From contig NC_087063.1 of NCBI RefSeq assembly GCF_963678635.1, positions 41,368,759 through 41,432,758 of the forward strand: 64,000 bases of DNA, read 5' to 3'. This stretch comes from Symsagittifera roscoffensis (taxonomy: Eukaryota > Xenacoelomorpha > Acoela > Convolutidae). The notes beneath the pieces were generated by a model. It was not told where the DNA came from, searched no databases, and saw nothing but the letters and a program-made list of their open reading frames with translations. Shown here piece after piece: positions 1 to 9,088 of the stretch (positions are counted from its first letter, which is position 1; every line of letters begins with the position of its first letter). The translations under genes were made by a program, and so were the position numbers.

Positions 1-78
1 TATAAACGAAGTGTTGTCCAAGGCACTGTACATAGTGTTTTCTGAAGTACATTTAACTGGGACCAATTCAATAAGGCT

Positions 79-222
79 ATGGAAACTAATAGCGCAAAAT
101 GGCTGACAAATCACTTCCCTGAAAATTGGTCCGCAAAGGTGGCGGCAGACGCCCTGTGCAAAATCATCGAAGGTAAGCGCAAGCCGCTGGATAGTGAGAG
201 TAGTTCTTCACCTCAATCATAA
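79..222 (+). pseudogene. C-terminal coding fragment, unrecognised (BEN-like?)
   Basis: A 47-codon open stretch ends at a TAA at 220-222. It has coding-like composition (NSAKWLTNHFPENW, then ALCKIIEGKRKPL and a Ser-rich tail). Just upstream, in another frame, positions 2-70 read like ALYIVFSEVHLTGTNS, so a frameshift may separate two parts of one domain. The order of an FSEVHLTG-like segment followed by a W-rich segment and a KIIEGKRK tail loosely resembles a BEN domain. That is a weak impression and could be wrong. The fragment enters from outside the window, and its 3' flank (404-452) shares a 45-bp motif with the 3' side of the retrotransposon at 1.2-4.6 kb. It may therefore belong to a mobile element rather than a host gene. 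Confidence 0.3.
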
Positions 223-1211
223 AAGGATGTGACGCCTCCAATATTTTGCCATCAACTGTTCCACCAACGTTCTACCAAAATTTTTGAAAATTATTGTAAA
301 TGACATTTGTAAATTGATGTTTAATCATCATTTAAATCAGCTTATTGTAAAAATAAAACTGACGATGCACTTGAAATTTAATTTCATCAAACTTTTCTTC
401 AGTGTTCTCCTGACTGTTATCTCGATTACTATGATACTTTTGACCTTCTGATCATTTCAAAAGAAAGAGAAAGAAAAAAACAAGACTGCTCGTATCAGGG
501 CGAAGCCCTGAATGTTCCGACTGTCTTTTAAGGTTTATGGAGCAGTAATAACATTTAAAAAATATTTGAAATGAAAAAAAAAACGATTTTTTTTTTAAAT
601 TGGAAATTTTTTATAAAAAATCATCCCCGAAACGCCATATAAAATACAAAAAGATAGATTTCGTTCCTTGTAACAAATCAATTGTGACTAATAAGCTTCG
701 TTCAACCAATTTGGAACGCTTTCTAAGATGAATTAAATCTCCGCTTACGCGTTAATTGCGCATTTTATATCGCGCGTTTATTGTCCCGAATTGATCAAAA
801 TGGCAATCTTTAAACCCTCATTACTTTACGAAAAATGATCACAGGTGAAATATCTTTTCAAATTTAAGCTCAGGACAACAATATCGTTTGGATGATAATA
901 AAAATTCTGTCCATAATGGCTAGTTAAAAATTCGAATTTTGTCTGAAGAAAAAAAACCCACCCCGAGCACAAATATTCTGTTACTTTCGTATCGAAAGTC
1001 GGAACAAAAACCGTAAGAAGTGATGCTGCTACTTGGTACAGTAAATAAAAAAAATTTCGTACAAAAACTCGAAGTCCAGTATAGCAGGTTCTTTCCTTCG
1101 GTTTTCGGCAGCATGTGATGAGAAGCCACAGCAGTAACAAGATTTTTAAACAGCTGCCAGAGAAACTCGACATGAATCCCATTGCAAAACCTTAAATTTT
1201 TAAAGAGATAC
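223..1211. other. AT-rich stretch without a recognisable gene
   Basis: Apart from the 45-bp repeat at 404-452, I see only AT-rich sequence with homopolymer runs (poly-A and poly-T near 570-600). Short open frames on the minus strand at 826-1182 have no domain character. Confidence 0.5.
404..452 (+). repeat. 45-bp interspersed motif, copy 1
   Basis: The motif starts CTCCTGACTGT and ends GATACTTTTGACCTTCTGAT. It recurs almost unchanged at 4549-4595, and its core (GGTTACTATGAT) occurs inverted at 29110-29125. In the second place it lies just past the coding end of a non-LTR retrotransposon, so it may be a 3'-terminal segment shared by several elements. Confidence 0.6.
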
Positions 1212-1247
1212 TTTTAGCCTAATTGTTTTGATAAACTTAATAAATAG
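1212..1247 (+). other. Putative spliced-leader sequence at the 5' end of family A copy 1
   Basis: This 36-nt block begins TTTTAGCCTAATTG and ends AATAAATAG. It matches 31267-31232 (minus) with two differences and 38374-38339 (minus) with three. It ends in AG and sits at the extreme 5' end of the element. The upstream flanks of the three copies are unrelated, and the third copy belongs to a different retrotransposon family. A trans-spliced leader kept on full-length retrocopies explains this best. Confidence 0.65.
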
Positions 1248-1565
1248 ATTTGTTAAGTTTGATGTTTGTGCCTGTTTGTAGAGCGCCCTCTGAAGGATTT
1301 TAGAGACAGGTATGTCAAGTGGCTTTCTGTGGGGAGGTGGGAAACTGGAACCAGAAGAGTCTGGTGATGCACCGCTGGACCTACTGAGCTCGGGTGAGAT
1401 TGTTCCTTGTTTTTGATTTTATAATTCGATTTTAAAATTTAATTTAATTGTCCTTTATTTTTTTATTTGCTGATTTATAAAATTCCCACTAACCGCTTAT
1501 CATGGGTTAATTTAGTCCACTAAAGTCCAGTCAAAATCTTTTTTTTACCTTTATGCTGCGTCAAG

Positions 1566-2076
1566 ATGAGGAAAAACAACAAAGAGTGTACAAGCAAAAA
1601 TTGCTTAAAACCTTTAGGACAGATAATTTGGATTAGATGTGATTGTTGTTCTAGTTGGTATCATATCATTTGTGTAAATATTTCTCATAGCGACTCTAAG
1701 AAAACCCAATGGTTTCAGTATCCTTTATGCGTTGATGTAAAATCTGTTAATAAAGCAACCAAAAGGTAATGATTTAGTGCTAGACAATTATGTTAATACA
1801 GCCATCTCAAATGTCCGAGTACTCAAGAGAGTACCAAAAGACTCGCGTAATCCCTTGGCGGAAAGTCTGTCGGACAAAATAAATGACATCGTCTACAATG
1901 TAGAAGATGTTACAAATGCTAATTTTTTTAAACTTCGTTCTTGTTTTTTTTTGGAGCAACCGAAAAAAAGTGGACGCAAACAGACCAAAAGCATGAGCTC
2001 TTTGATAAATAAAAAAGTTCGATCAAATGACGTGTCACTTCCAAAACCCATCCCCAAGTTTCAAGCCCGCCTCTGA
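1566..2076 (+). pseudogene. Family A N-terminal region with PHD-like zinc finger (broken)
   Basis: The first 67 codons show a PHD-like pattern: CTSKNC, then CDCCSSWYHIICVN, then WFQYPLC. The parallel copy has WFQCPLC, so one zinc-binding cysteine has become tyrosine here. The frame shifts near 1760, where the copy on the other strand reads straight on into GNDLVLDN. From 1777 a second open stretch continues as a basic, low-complexity linker to about 2076. PHD-like fingers at the N-terminus of non-LTR elements are probably nucleic-acid or chromatin binding, but here that is only inferred. Confidence 0.75.
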
Positions 2077-2201
2077 ATGACCTCGAGCAGAGAATCAAGC
2101 TAATAAGTATTAAGCTCGAGGAAGGAAATGTAAAGGGAGGAACAAGGCTTGCTGCTTCGGATGACAAAACTGCTCCTTTTTCAACTGATAACTATCAAAA
2201 A

Positions 2202-2995
2202 TTGTTGTCTAAGCGCCCTCAGCGAGCCAAATTTGCAGCTCCAAAACCAGAAAAGTTAGATAGTTTTTTCGTAACCGATTTCGACCTATACAAAGCGATA
2301 ATGTCCTTTCCGAACGTATCAGCAGCAGGTCCTGATAAAATAGTTCCTCAAATTTTTAAAGATCTTGTTAGTAATTCGAATGACAGTGCAGGACTTAATT
2401 TTCTGAAATCGCTTACTAAGCTGATAAACCTCATTGTATATGGCAAAATACCCGAACCCCTAAGACCTTTCTTTTTTGGCGCAAAGCTTATCGCCCTCAT
2501 AAAGATAGACGGAGGGTTGAGACCGATTGCCATAGGCAACACGCTGAGACGTATCGCGTCTAAATGCGCTGGAAGCAAGGCCCTCTCCGAGCGACAAAAT
2601 TTTTTCGGAAACGTACAGGTAGGATGCGGTACCAAACGCGGAGCAGAAATAGCTGCGCACTCGTTTCAAAATCTAATTGAACGCGACGACAATTCAAAAT
2701 GCACTGTTCTTTTAGTACTAGATTTTAAGAATACTTTTAACTGTATAATTACACCCATTGCGCCTATGGTAAACCTAGTTACTTTTTTTACGGAAGCTCT
2801 GTCATAATGTCAGAAGACGGAACTCAGCAAGGTGATCCTGAAGCCCCACCCCTTTTTGCCGAAACAATTCATACACTAGTCAAACAGTTGGAGTCGAAAA
2901 TTAACATCTGGTATTTAGATGATGGAAATTTAGCCGACGACTATAAGGTAGTACTCCGGGACCTTAGAAACATTCTGAACAAATTTACGACCTAA
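2202..2995 (+). pseudogene. Family A reverse transcriptase (broken)
   Basis: RT motifs can be followed in order: AAGPDKIVPQIFKDL, FFGAKLIALIKIDGGLRPIAIG, a LDFKNTFN palm strand, DGTQQGDPEAPP (motif B) and the catalytic YLDD in IWYLDDGNLADD. Comparison with the minus-strand copy shows about 59 nt missing after LDFKN, which removes part of the palm and shifts the frame. The YLDD part therefore continues in a different frame from 2807. The enzyme would have copied element RNA into a nicked target by target-primed reverse transcription. Confidence 0.85.
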
Positions 2996-3293
2996 GCTTG
3001 AACACTGAGAAGCGCGAATTTGTTTTTTGGGACCGACTACTAGTACACAGTATAATTCAATTTTAACACAATTTCGAAAAATATGCCCCAAAATAAAAAT
3101 AAAAACAAAAGAAGAACTCCTCATTTTAGGATTTCCAATCGGCGAACTTTGCCAAAAAGAATTGCTCGACGAAAAATAAGGAGCTTGAAAAAATCTCGGA
3201 TGTCATTGACAAACTAGACGCCTATTATGGTTTTTACCTCCTGAAAAATTGCGTTAGCATGCAAAAACTCCTATATTTTTTGCGTACGAGCCC

Positions 3294-4450
3294 TTGTTTT
3301 TTTGCAAAATTATATTTTTGGAACGCTACGATAAAATACTAAGAAACTCGTTATGCAAGGTCACTAACGTGAAAATGGATGATAACCAGTTTTTACAACC
3401 AGTTCTGCCGGCAGCCAAAGGTGGCTTGGGCGTTTCTTCCGCTCGTCTACTCGCTTTACCCGCTTTCTTAGCCTCAGCAGTAGGAGCAAAAGAAGCCATG
3501 AGCGAAATCTTTGGTTTGGAGCATTTAGATGGAACTTATGATGATGCGCTTAAACGGTGGTTTGAACTTGGAAAATGTGAAATGGCTCCGGAAATTGAAA
3601 TCCAAAAGAATTGCAGACTTGATTTTACGACTCGAACCAACGGACGTAAAAAGATTCAACGCGTTCCAAAATAGTTTTGGCTCCCAATGGTTGAACGTCA
3701 TACCGTGCAAAAATTTAGGGTTAAAACTGTCAAACCAATAACTCAGAATCTCGATATGACTTCGATTAGGCTCAAAAATATGCGAACGGCATAAATGCGT
3801 GTGCGGAGAAGACGTTACCGAGCATGGTTGGCATGGTCTTTTTGGCTCAAAAGTGCAAGTAGATTCTCTAGGCATTCAAACTTGAATGCCCTTATAAAGC
3901 AGAGTTTATCTTCTACTCACATTCCGTCTGTTTTAGAACCACGACACCTCTACAGGACCGATCAGACGCGACCAGACGGTTTGACGCTCGTTCCATGGGC
4001 TGATGGTAAGCAGCTCTTTTGGGATGTAACGGTAGTAGACTCCTTAGCTCCTTTTAGCATTAAGGCCGGGTCTGTTTGTAACCCTGGTACGGCTGCCGCT
4101 GAAGCGGAAGAGCGAAAAATTGACAAGTATAAAGATCTTGTAAACGATGGATATCTTTTTCAACCGCTAGCTTTTGAAATTCAGGGCGCGGCCGACCCAG
4201 CACAGAAGTTTTTTTGAGCAAGCTTTGTAAGAATCTAAGCATATGCACTGAGGAACCCAGAGCAGGCAGCATTTTAAAACAGAGAATCTCCCTGGCAATA
4301 CAGATTGCGAACGCCGCTTGCGTACTCGGAACAATAAATGACAAACTAACTTTTGACGAAATTTTTTTTACTTGTAACACTTGTATATTATATTATCTCG
4401 TGTCGAGTTGCGTGTTCTTATTGAAGAAACGTAACCCGTATCGATTTTAA
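3294..4450 (+). pseudogene. Family A C-terminal region: zinc motif and restriction-like endonuclease (broken)
   Basis: After the RT thumb (AAKGGLGVSSARLLALPAFLASA, about 3415-3485) comes a Cys/His cluster (CVCGEDVTEHGWHGL, about 3800-3840). A PD-type nuclease block follows (TRPDGLTLVPWADGKQ then FWDVTVVDSLAP, about 3965-4055), with AAAEAEERKIDKY behind it. A frameshift near 4210-4220 separates the last part (RISLAIQIANAACVLGT), which still reads to 4450. The spacing matches the RT plus restriction-like endonuclease proteins of R2-like LINEs. The same architecture recurs in the element at 35.8-37.8 kb. Confidence 0.75.
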
Positions 4451-4548
4451 TTGAAAAGGACTTAAACACTTGTCATCTTCTTTTATCATTATCACTTCCA
4501 TATTTAGAAAATTCCAAGGATTTTGACTCGAATACGTGATGAAGGGAC

Positions 4549-4595
4549 TCCTGACTGTAACCTCGGTTACTATGATACTTTTGACCTTCTGATTA
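4549..4595 (+). repeat. 45-bp interspersed motif, copy 2
   Basis: This is the second copy of the motif at 404-452, with about four differences. It lies about 100 nt past the last codon of the family A element and may mark its 3' UTR end. Confidence 0.6.
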
Positions 4596-4599
4596 CGAA

Positions 4600-5180
4600 T
4601 ATAACAGTCGCCTACTTCGGTCACATATGAGGTTAAAGAAATATAGGCCCTATAACCATTGGCTCAAGAGTCAGGGACACTATCTCTTGTGTTTTTCTAC
4701 CTCGAACGGTCGGAGCCAATTCGGTTCGCTTGCGACATGAGACTAAAAACCCGTTACAGCTTAAAAGCCACTACCAAAATACCCCCCCCCCCCCTCCCCC
4801 ACTCTAGAAAATAAGAACGTCCCCATACTTAGGTCTCAAAATACCCAAAATACACACGAACGCCGTTAAAAACAGGGTCGGAACAATCCGTACAGTTACT
4901 TTTTATTAGACAGTGGAACTTTGATCCAGATGGATCAACCTAAAACTCTCCTTACCTCAACATAACAATCATAAAACACACTCAAGAAAATTAAATTGGG
5001 TACTCACATACCAGCACACTCGAGGATTGAGATAACTAAATTAATCAGTAACTCTAGCATTAAGTATATTAACTTGAGAAGTTTGCCATTGATGAACTCC
5101 AGCAAGGGAAATAAGTTTTAACTCGAGAATTAAGTTTTGGGATTGGACCGTTGGGATACCCCAGCTGTCCACCTTTCCAC
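4600..5180. other. Spacer between family A copy 1 and the 5' LTR
   Basis: No gene is visible. A poly-C tract interrupted by a single T lies at about 4782-4800. The last bases before the LTR (about 5179-5182, ACTG) match the four bases after the 3' LTR (29083-29086). Confidence 0.5.
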
Positions 5181-6091
5181 TGGTTACATTCGACCAGAAT
5201 GGATCAAAATGCAGATTCAACGGATTCGAAATTTTAGCAGCTAACCTTCCGAATTGGCGGTTTTAAGAGATTAACAACGTTATTGGGACGATTAGTCAAA
5301 CGGTGAAGGCTAGAATATTCTGGTGTTTCAAATTTTTAAATTTTCGAAGTATGACGTCATATTTCTGAGAAACGTCAGAAACGGCCATTTTGGCAGAAAA
5401 CTGAAATGAAACACAACAACACTAGTTGCGATAGCGATAACAACGAGAATTGTGATTGAAAGACAACAACATATTGCAGAAGTAGCAGAGACCAGTCCGA
5501 GTTGCAACTATTGTGTCGCTACAATAGTTGCAAGGCCGTTGCGAACAACGGTGAAGGGTGGAAGACAGCCTTCCGGAAGGAAGATAAGAGTCTTATTTCC
5601 CCGGATTCAAGAATCCGGAGGGGTCTCGGGACTGGAACTTTTATCATCATATATAAGCTTTTAGCTTCCCTATTATGTCCTGAATTGAATTTAATTAACA
5701 TCTGAGTTCATTCTGCTAAGATGAGAAGCTAGGAGTTGGGGGAAAGGGTTGATCCATCTTCGATGGAGATGATGATTTTTATCTACTGAACAAAAACAAT
5801 AATAATTCAATAAATAGTAGTAGCCCTGTTTTTAGGAGTGACCTCGTGGTCTGAGGGTACTGAGATCCAGCTATGAGTTCACTATTTCTGCATGTAATTT
5901 AGTTAATTTGAGTGTTTTGACCGAAGGCGAAAGCAGTAACGTTTTGTCAACCCGATGTTAGAAAGACCACCGAAAGTACTGGCTTGGTAGAGACGGTGAA
6001 AAGCATGTAGAGCTCTGTTTAGACGTTAGCCAGTCGTCTTAGAACCTAGCTTTATTTTCCGTCGATATGTATCTTCCGGGCGAATGTTACA
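5181..6091 (+). repeat. 5' LTR
   Basis: The repeat begins TGGTTACATTCG and ends CGAATGTTACA, forming short inverted ends. A TATA-like box (TATATAAG) lies at 5650-5657 and a poly-A signal AATAAA at 5809-5814. This gives a U3 of about 500 nt, a short R and a U5 of about 270 nt. A 12-bp palindrome CCTTCCGGAAGG lies at about 5569, and one copy of the AATCCGGAGGGGTC motif at about 5610. Short open frames in the LTR are not supported as genes. Confidence 0.92.
5650..5657 (+). promoter_or_regulatory. TATA-like box in the 5' LTR
   Basis: TATATAAG, at the same place as TATATAAA at 28641-28648 in the 3' LTR. Its position upstream of AATAAA fits the U3 promoter. Confidence 0.55.
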
Positions 6092-6103
6092 TAGATGTTT
6101 TTA

Positions 6104-6118
6104 TGGCGCTCCTGGGTG
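6104..6118 (+). other. Candidate primer-binding site
   Basis: TGGCGCTCCTGGGTG begins 12 nt after the 5' LTR. A PBS starts with TGG, the complement of a tRNA CCA end, but usually lies closer to the LTR. The matching tRNA cannot be named without a search. Confidence 0.35.
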
Positions 6119-8102
6119 TTATTCTTTTTTAACATCATGACCGGCAGAACCGTTAACGAGCACTCCGCGCCGAGCGGATGCTCACATTAACGCCCTTAAT
6201 AGGCCAAAACCAACGGGGCGGAAGGCTAGTTTGGAACGCGGAAGCCTTCCGGATTACCGTGAATAGCTTTTTAACCTAGTTAAGACCGAAAATTCACGAA
6301 CCAGGAAGGTTGGGGGGATTGGCGTTTCCGTCATCTCCTGAGTGGTTCGTGACCAAAAACATTTAAAGATATATATAAAATCAAACAAAAAGTAATATAG
6401 TACCCAAGAAAAACAAAAAAAAACATTTAAAAAAATAACCGAAAAAAAAACCAAAAACAGTAAAAAAGTAAAAAATCAGTAGAAATCATCCCCCCAGACA
6501 AGATGTGATCCGACCACCCCCCCGTTTGTTGTTGATAGGTATATTGTTGTTACAGACATTTATATCAGTCAGGTTTGTTACGATCAATTTCGTAGCCCGT
6601 TTGTGAGGCTTGTACTGTAGGGTTATTTGAGCATTTAAGCACGTTAATGATAAATTGCGCTCAATGCGGAAGGGTCAGCTGATTTGCGCTCAATTCGGAA
6701 GGGTCTTGGGAGAAGACTGATCCGGCAAGCAGTACAAGGAGCAACAAGAAGGGGCTCAACGACAAAATCAATCGACTGTTGGGTATCGTTAACAAGTTTT
6801 GTATCCCTTTTGGTACAAAAAGTAAGATAGTAATCTGTGGGGGGCTCGACAGTGCTGCACTGTAGTGACCCTTCACCGAACTGCGAATATCCGAGTTAAG
6901 CACCTTAATTCGGACATCAAACAAACCCGGAGGGGTATAGTATTACTAATATTATTACTTATATAGCATATATCAATACTCCTATATCATTTTTCAGTGA
7001 AAAACACAGAAAGCAGACCGGTTTTTAGGGTCAAAATAGCGAAATTTTGATCCCCCCACAAATCGCGATTTTTGACATATCGATATTTTTTGAAACGGAA
7101 AAAAGCGCTATATTAATGAATTACATTGAAACTGTACTAGTATAATAAATATAACCGGTTGAGTTTAGTCCAGAAGTAGTTGGAACGATTCGGGTACAAA
7201 AAACCGAATTTTCGTGGTTTTTGAAAAAAAGAAACAATACAAAATAAGAATTTTTTTTTTTGAAATTTTTAAATAAGGACAGTATAAATTGCTGTTTGGA
7301 CAACTTCCACTAGTGAATCGACAGATTTTAAAACCCGCATCCCGAAAGTTTTCCGGGTTGCAGAGAAATCGAACTTAACGTGTTTGATTTGGTGGATTCA
7401 TCAATCCGGAGGGGTCCAGGTAGCATAGTTTTTCGCAAATTTTTTCAACTAAAGCGTTTTAGATCAGGTCTTTTGCATTGAACTAGAAGAGTATAGGCCT
7501 TTTGAGCTCGGATCAATAATTTTTAGGTCGAAAAGAACAGAATTGCGGAAAAAGTTAGGCGGAACCTATAAGAGAGAAATTTTTTGACTTTAGAAAGAAG
7601 ACGTTTTGGTTAATCACTTTGGAACTACTGGACAGATCCAGTTAATCTTGGTACCAATAGATCAGAAATTAGCTGAGCTTACTGATAGGGACAAAAGTTT
7701 TTCGAAAAAGCAAGCGTGAAAATTTTTTGAGATTGTTTTTAGCATATTCACCAATTTGGGAGGGTAGACCCTTCACGTTTTATAAAAAAATTTTAGGAAA
7801 GCCCTTAGACCCCTACCAAAAGGTAATAGCGGTTGAATAAAGTCACTTTAGGTTGTTCTAGATGAAAAGGGAAGGCTAAAGGCAGAAGAAAACCTTTATC
7901 GAGCCGAAGTTAGGCTAGCGATAAGACCCTTCAACGTTAGAGTGAATTGTCAAATAAGAGGCTTAACTTCAATCCGGAAGCGTCTAGGAAAGCATTACAT
8001 TTCCTTCCTAGTTAATTTAAAAAGCAAAATAGCATCGGAGAACGTATCTGGAGGAGTATAGGTTGAAAGAAGGAAATCTCCGAAAAACTACTTTTACAAA
8101 AC

Positions 8103-8326
8103 CAGAGGGCTCCAAATCCGGAGGGGTCCAAAATTTTTCAAATTCGGAGGGGTCCCAATCCGGAGGGGTCTTGTTTTCACAAAACCGGAGGGGTCCCAAT
8201 CCGGAGGGGTCTTATATTTGCTAACTCAGAGGGTCCCAATCCGGAGGGGTCTAATTTTTGCCAATCCGGAAGGGTCCTATTTTTGCCAATCCGGAAGGGT
8301 CCTATTTTTGCCAATCCGGAGGGGTA
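8103..8326 (+). repeat. Cluster of AATCCGGAGGGGTC motifs
   Basis: About ten copies of a 14-nt motif lie head to tail. The last three (about 8261, 8286 and 8311) are exactly 25 nt apart with the spacer CTATTTTTGCC. Earlier copies are joined in pairs at about 12 nt spacing. The same motif occurs singly in both LTRs and elsewhere in the leader. Confidence 0.85.
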
Positions 8327-9088
8327 TTATTTTATTAAAGGACTCAGGTAAATAGAAAAAAGACTACAGTGAGAGGTATTAGGTTATTAGCAGACAGGCT
8401 AGGAATCAGTGACTGCACTGGTAACTTGCCTTTCAATAAAGACCAGACCAAAACAAAACAGGTCCGTACTCGGATATTCGCGACACTAAGTCTAAACTAA
8501 AAAGAGCATAATTCATTGGTGTGGATTGAAACCCAATACGTTTTTGTGAAAAGTGACTGCCCCTAGGATTTTAGTAGGTGTAGCTCGGTCAGTCCGAAGG
8601 CATATAGGTAACACAGTACTCGGTGGTTGCAATAGACGCCCACTTGAGAAAATTACTGCCTTCAAAGTTTTGTCTGTTTGGTGCAGCACCAAGCAGGGAA
8701 AGCTTTTTCTTTAGAATACAAGTTCGACTATTGTACTGCGACTGACTAAAAGTACAATACAAATACGTTTTTCATAGAGGTATTCTTATTCTGTAAGAAA
8801 TTTTCTTGATTTGAAATCAACATAATTTGTGCTTGATTGGGTAGTGAGTACACAATCTTTTAAATTGACTGATATCATCATATTGTGCTAGTACTCAAAT
8901 CTTACGACCGATAATCGGTTAGTGTGAATAAATTATATACGAGCTGTACTCTGATAATATACAGGGATTCGTGGTCACCATTTAATAGAGTCTTGTGAAA
9001 TTTATTGTGTTTTGTCATTATTATTGATAGTCAAACTATAAGGTCACTAGCAATCGGATTGAGTGTATAGGCATTAAGAAGTGACAAA

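Larger units (their letters stand above)
1212..4600 (+). mobile_element. Non-LTR retrotransposon, family A copy 1 (PHD finger + RT + restriction-like endonuclease), broken
   Basis: This is a near full-length but inactive single-ORF-type element. In order it holds a 36-nt leader (1212-1247), a 5' UTR of about 320 nt, a PHD-like finger (from 1566), the RT (about 2200-3000) and a C-terminal zinc motif with a restriction-like nuclease domain (about 3750-4450). It lies on the same strand as the LTR element that follows. A second copy runs on the opposite strand at 29158-31267, and comparing the two shows several frameshifts and one internal deletion of about 59 nt in the RT here. The restriction-like endonuclease puts it with the R2-like, early-branching LINEs rather than the APE-type ones. 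I do not assign a named clade. The 3' end is uncertain, somewhere between 4450 and 4600. Confidence 0.85.
6092..9088 (+). other. 3-kb untranslated leader of the LTR element
   Basis: There is no supported gene between the 5' LTR and gag. Its hallmark is a recurring motif, AATCCGGAGGGGTC and variants. The motif is scattered (about 6664, 6688, 6929, 7404 and 7972) and then clustered at 8103-8326. The rest is AT-rich. Leaders of this length are far longer than the usual few hundred bases of a Ty3/Gypsy element. Confidence 0.7.

Noticed and set aside
826-1182. Minus-strand 118-codon frame rich in Phe and Leu
   Set aside because: AT-rich low-complexity translation with no domain, no copy elsewhere in the window and no splice or promoter support.
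1212-1247. Insertion of the elements into SL RNA genes, as known for some restriction-nuclease LINEs
   Set aside because: Only the leader part is present, always at the element's 5' end and with unrelated upstream flanks. No SL gene continues on the other side, and one of the three elements has an APE-type nuclease.
5452-5705. Open frames within the LTR, kept in both LTRs
   Set aside because: The two LTRs are copies of each other, so conservation is no evidence. No domain is visible, and the frames cross the TATA-like box.
8103-8326. Regular short repeats resembling a CRISPR array
   Set aside because: Spacing is irregular apart from three copies, the spacers repeat too, and the array lies in the leader of an LTR element in an animal genome.
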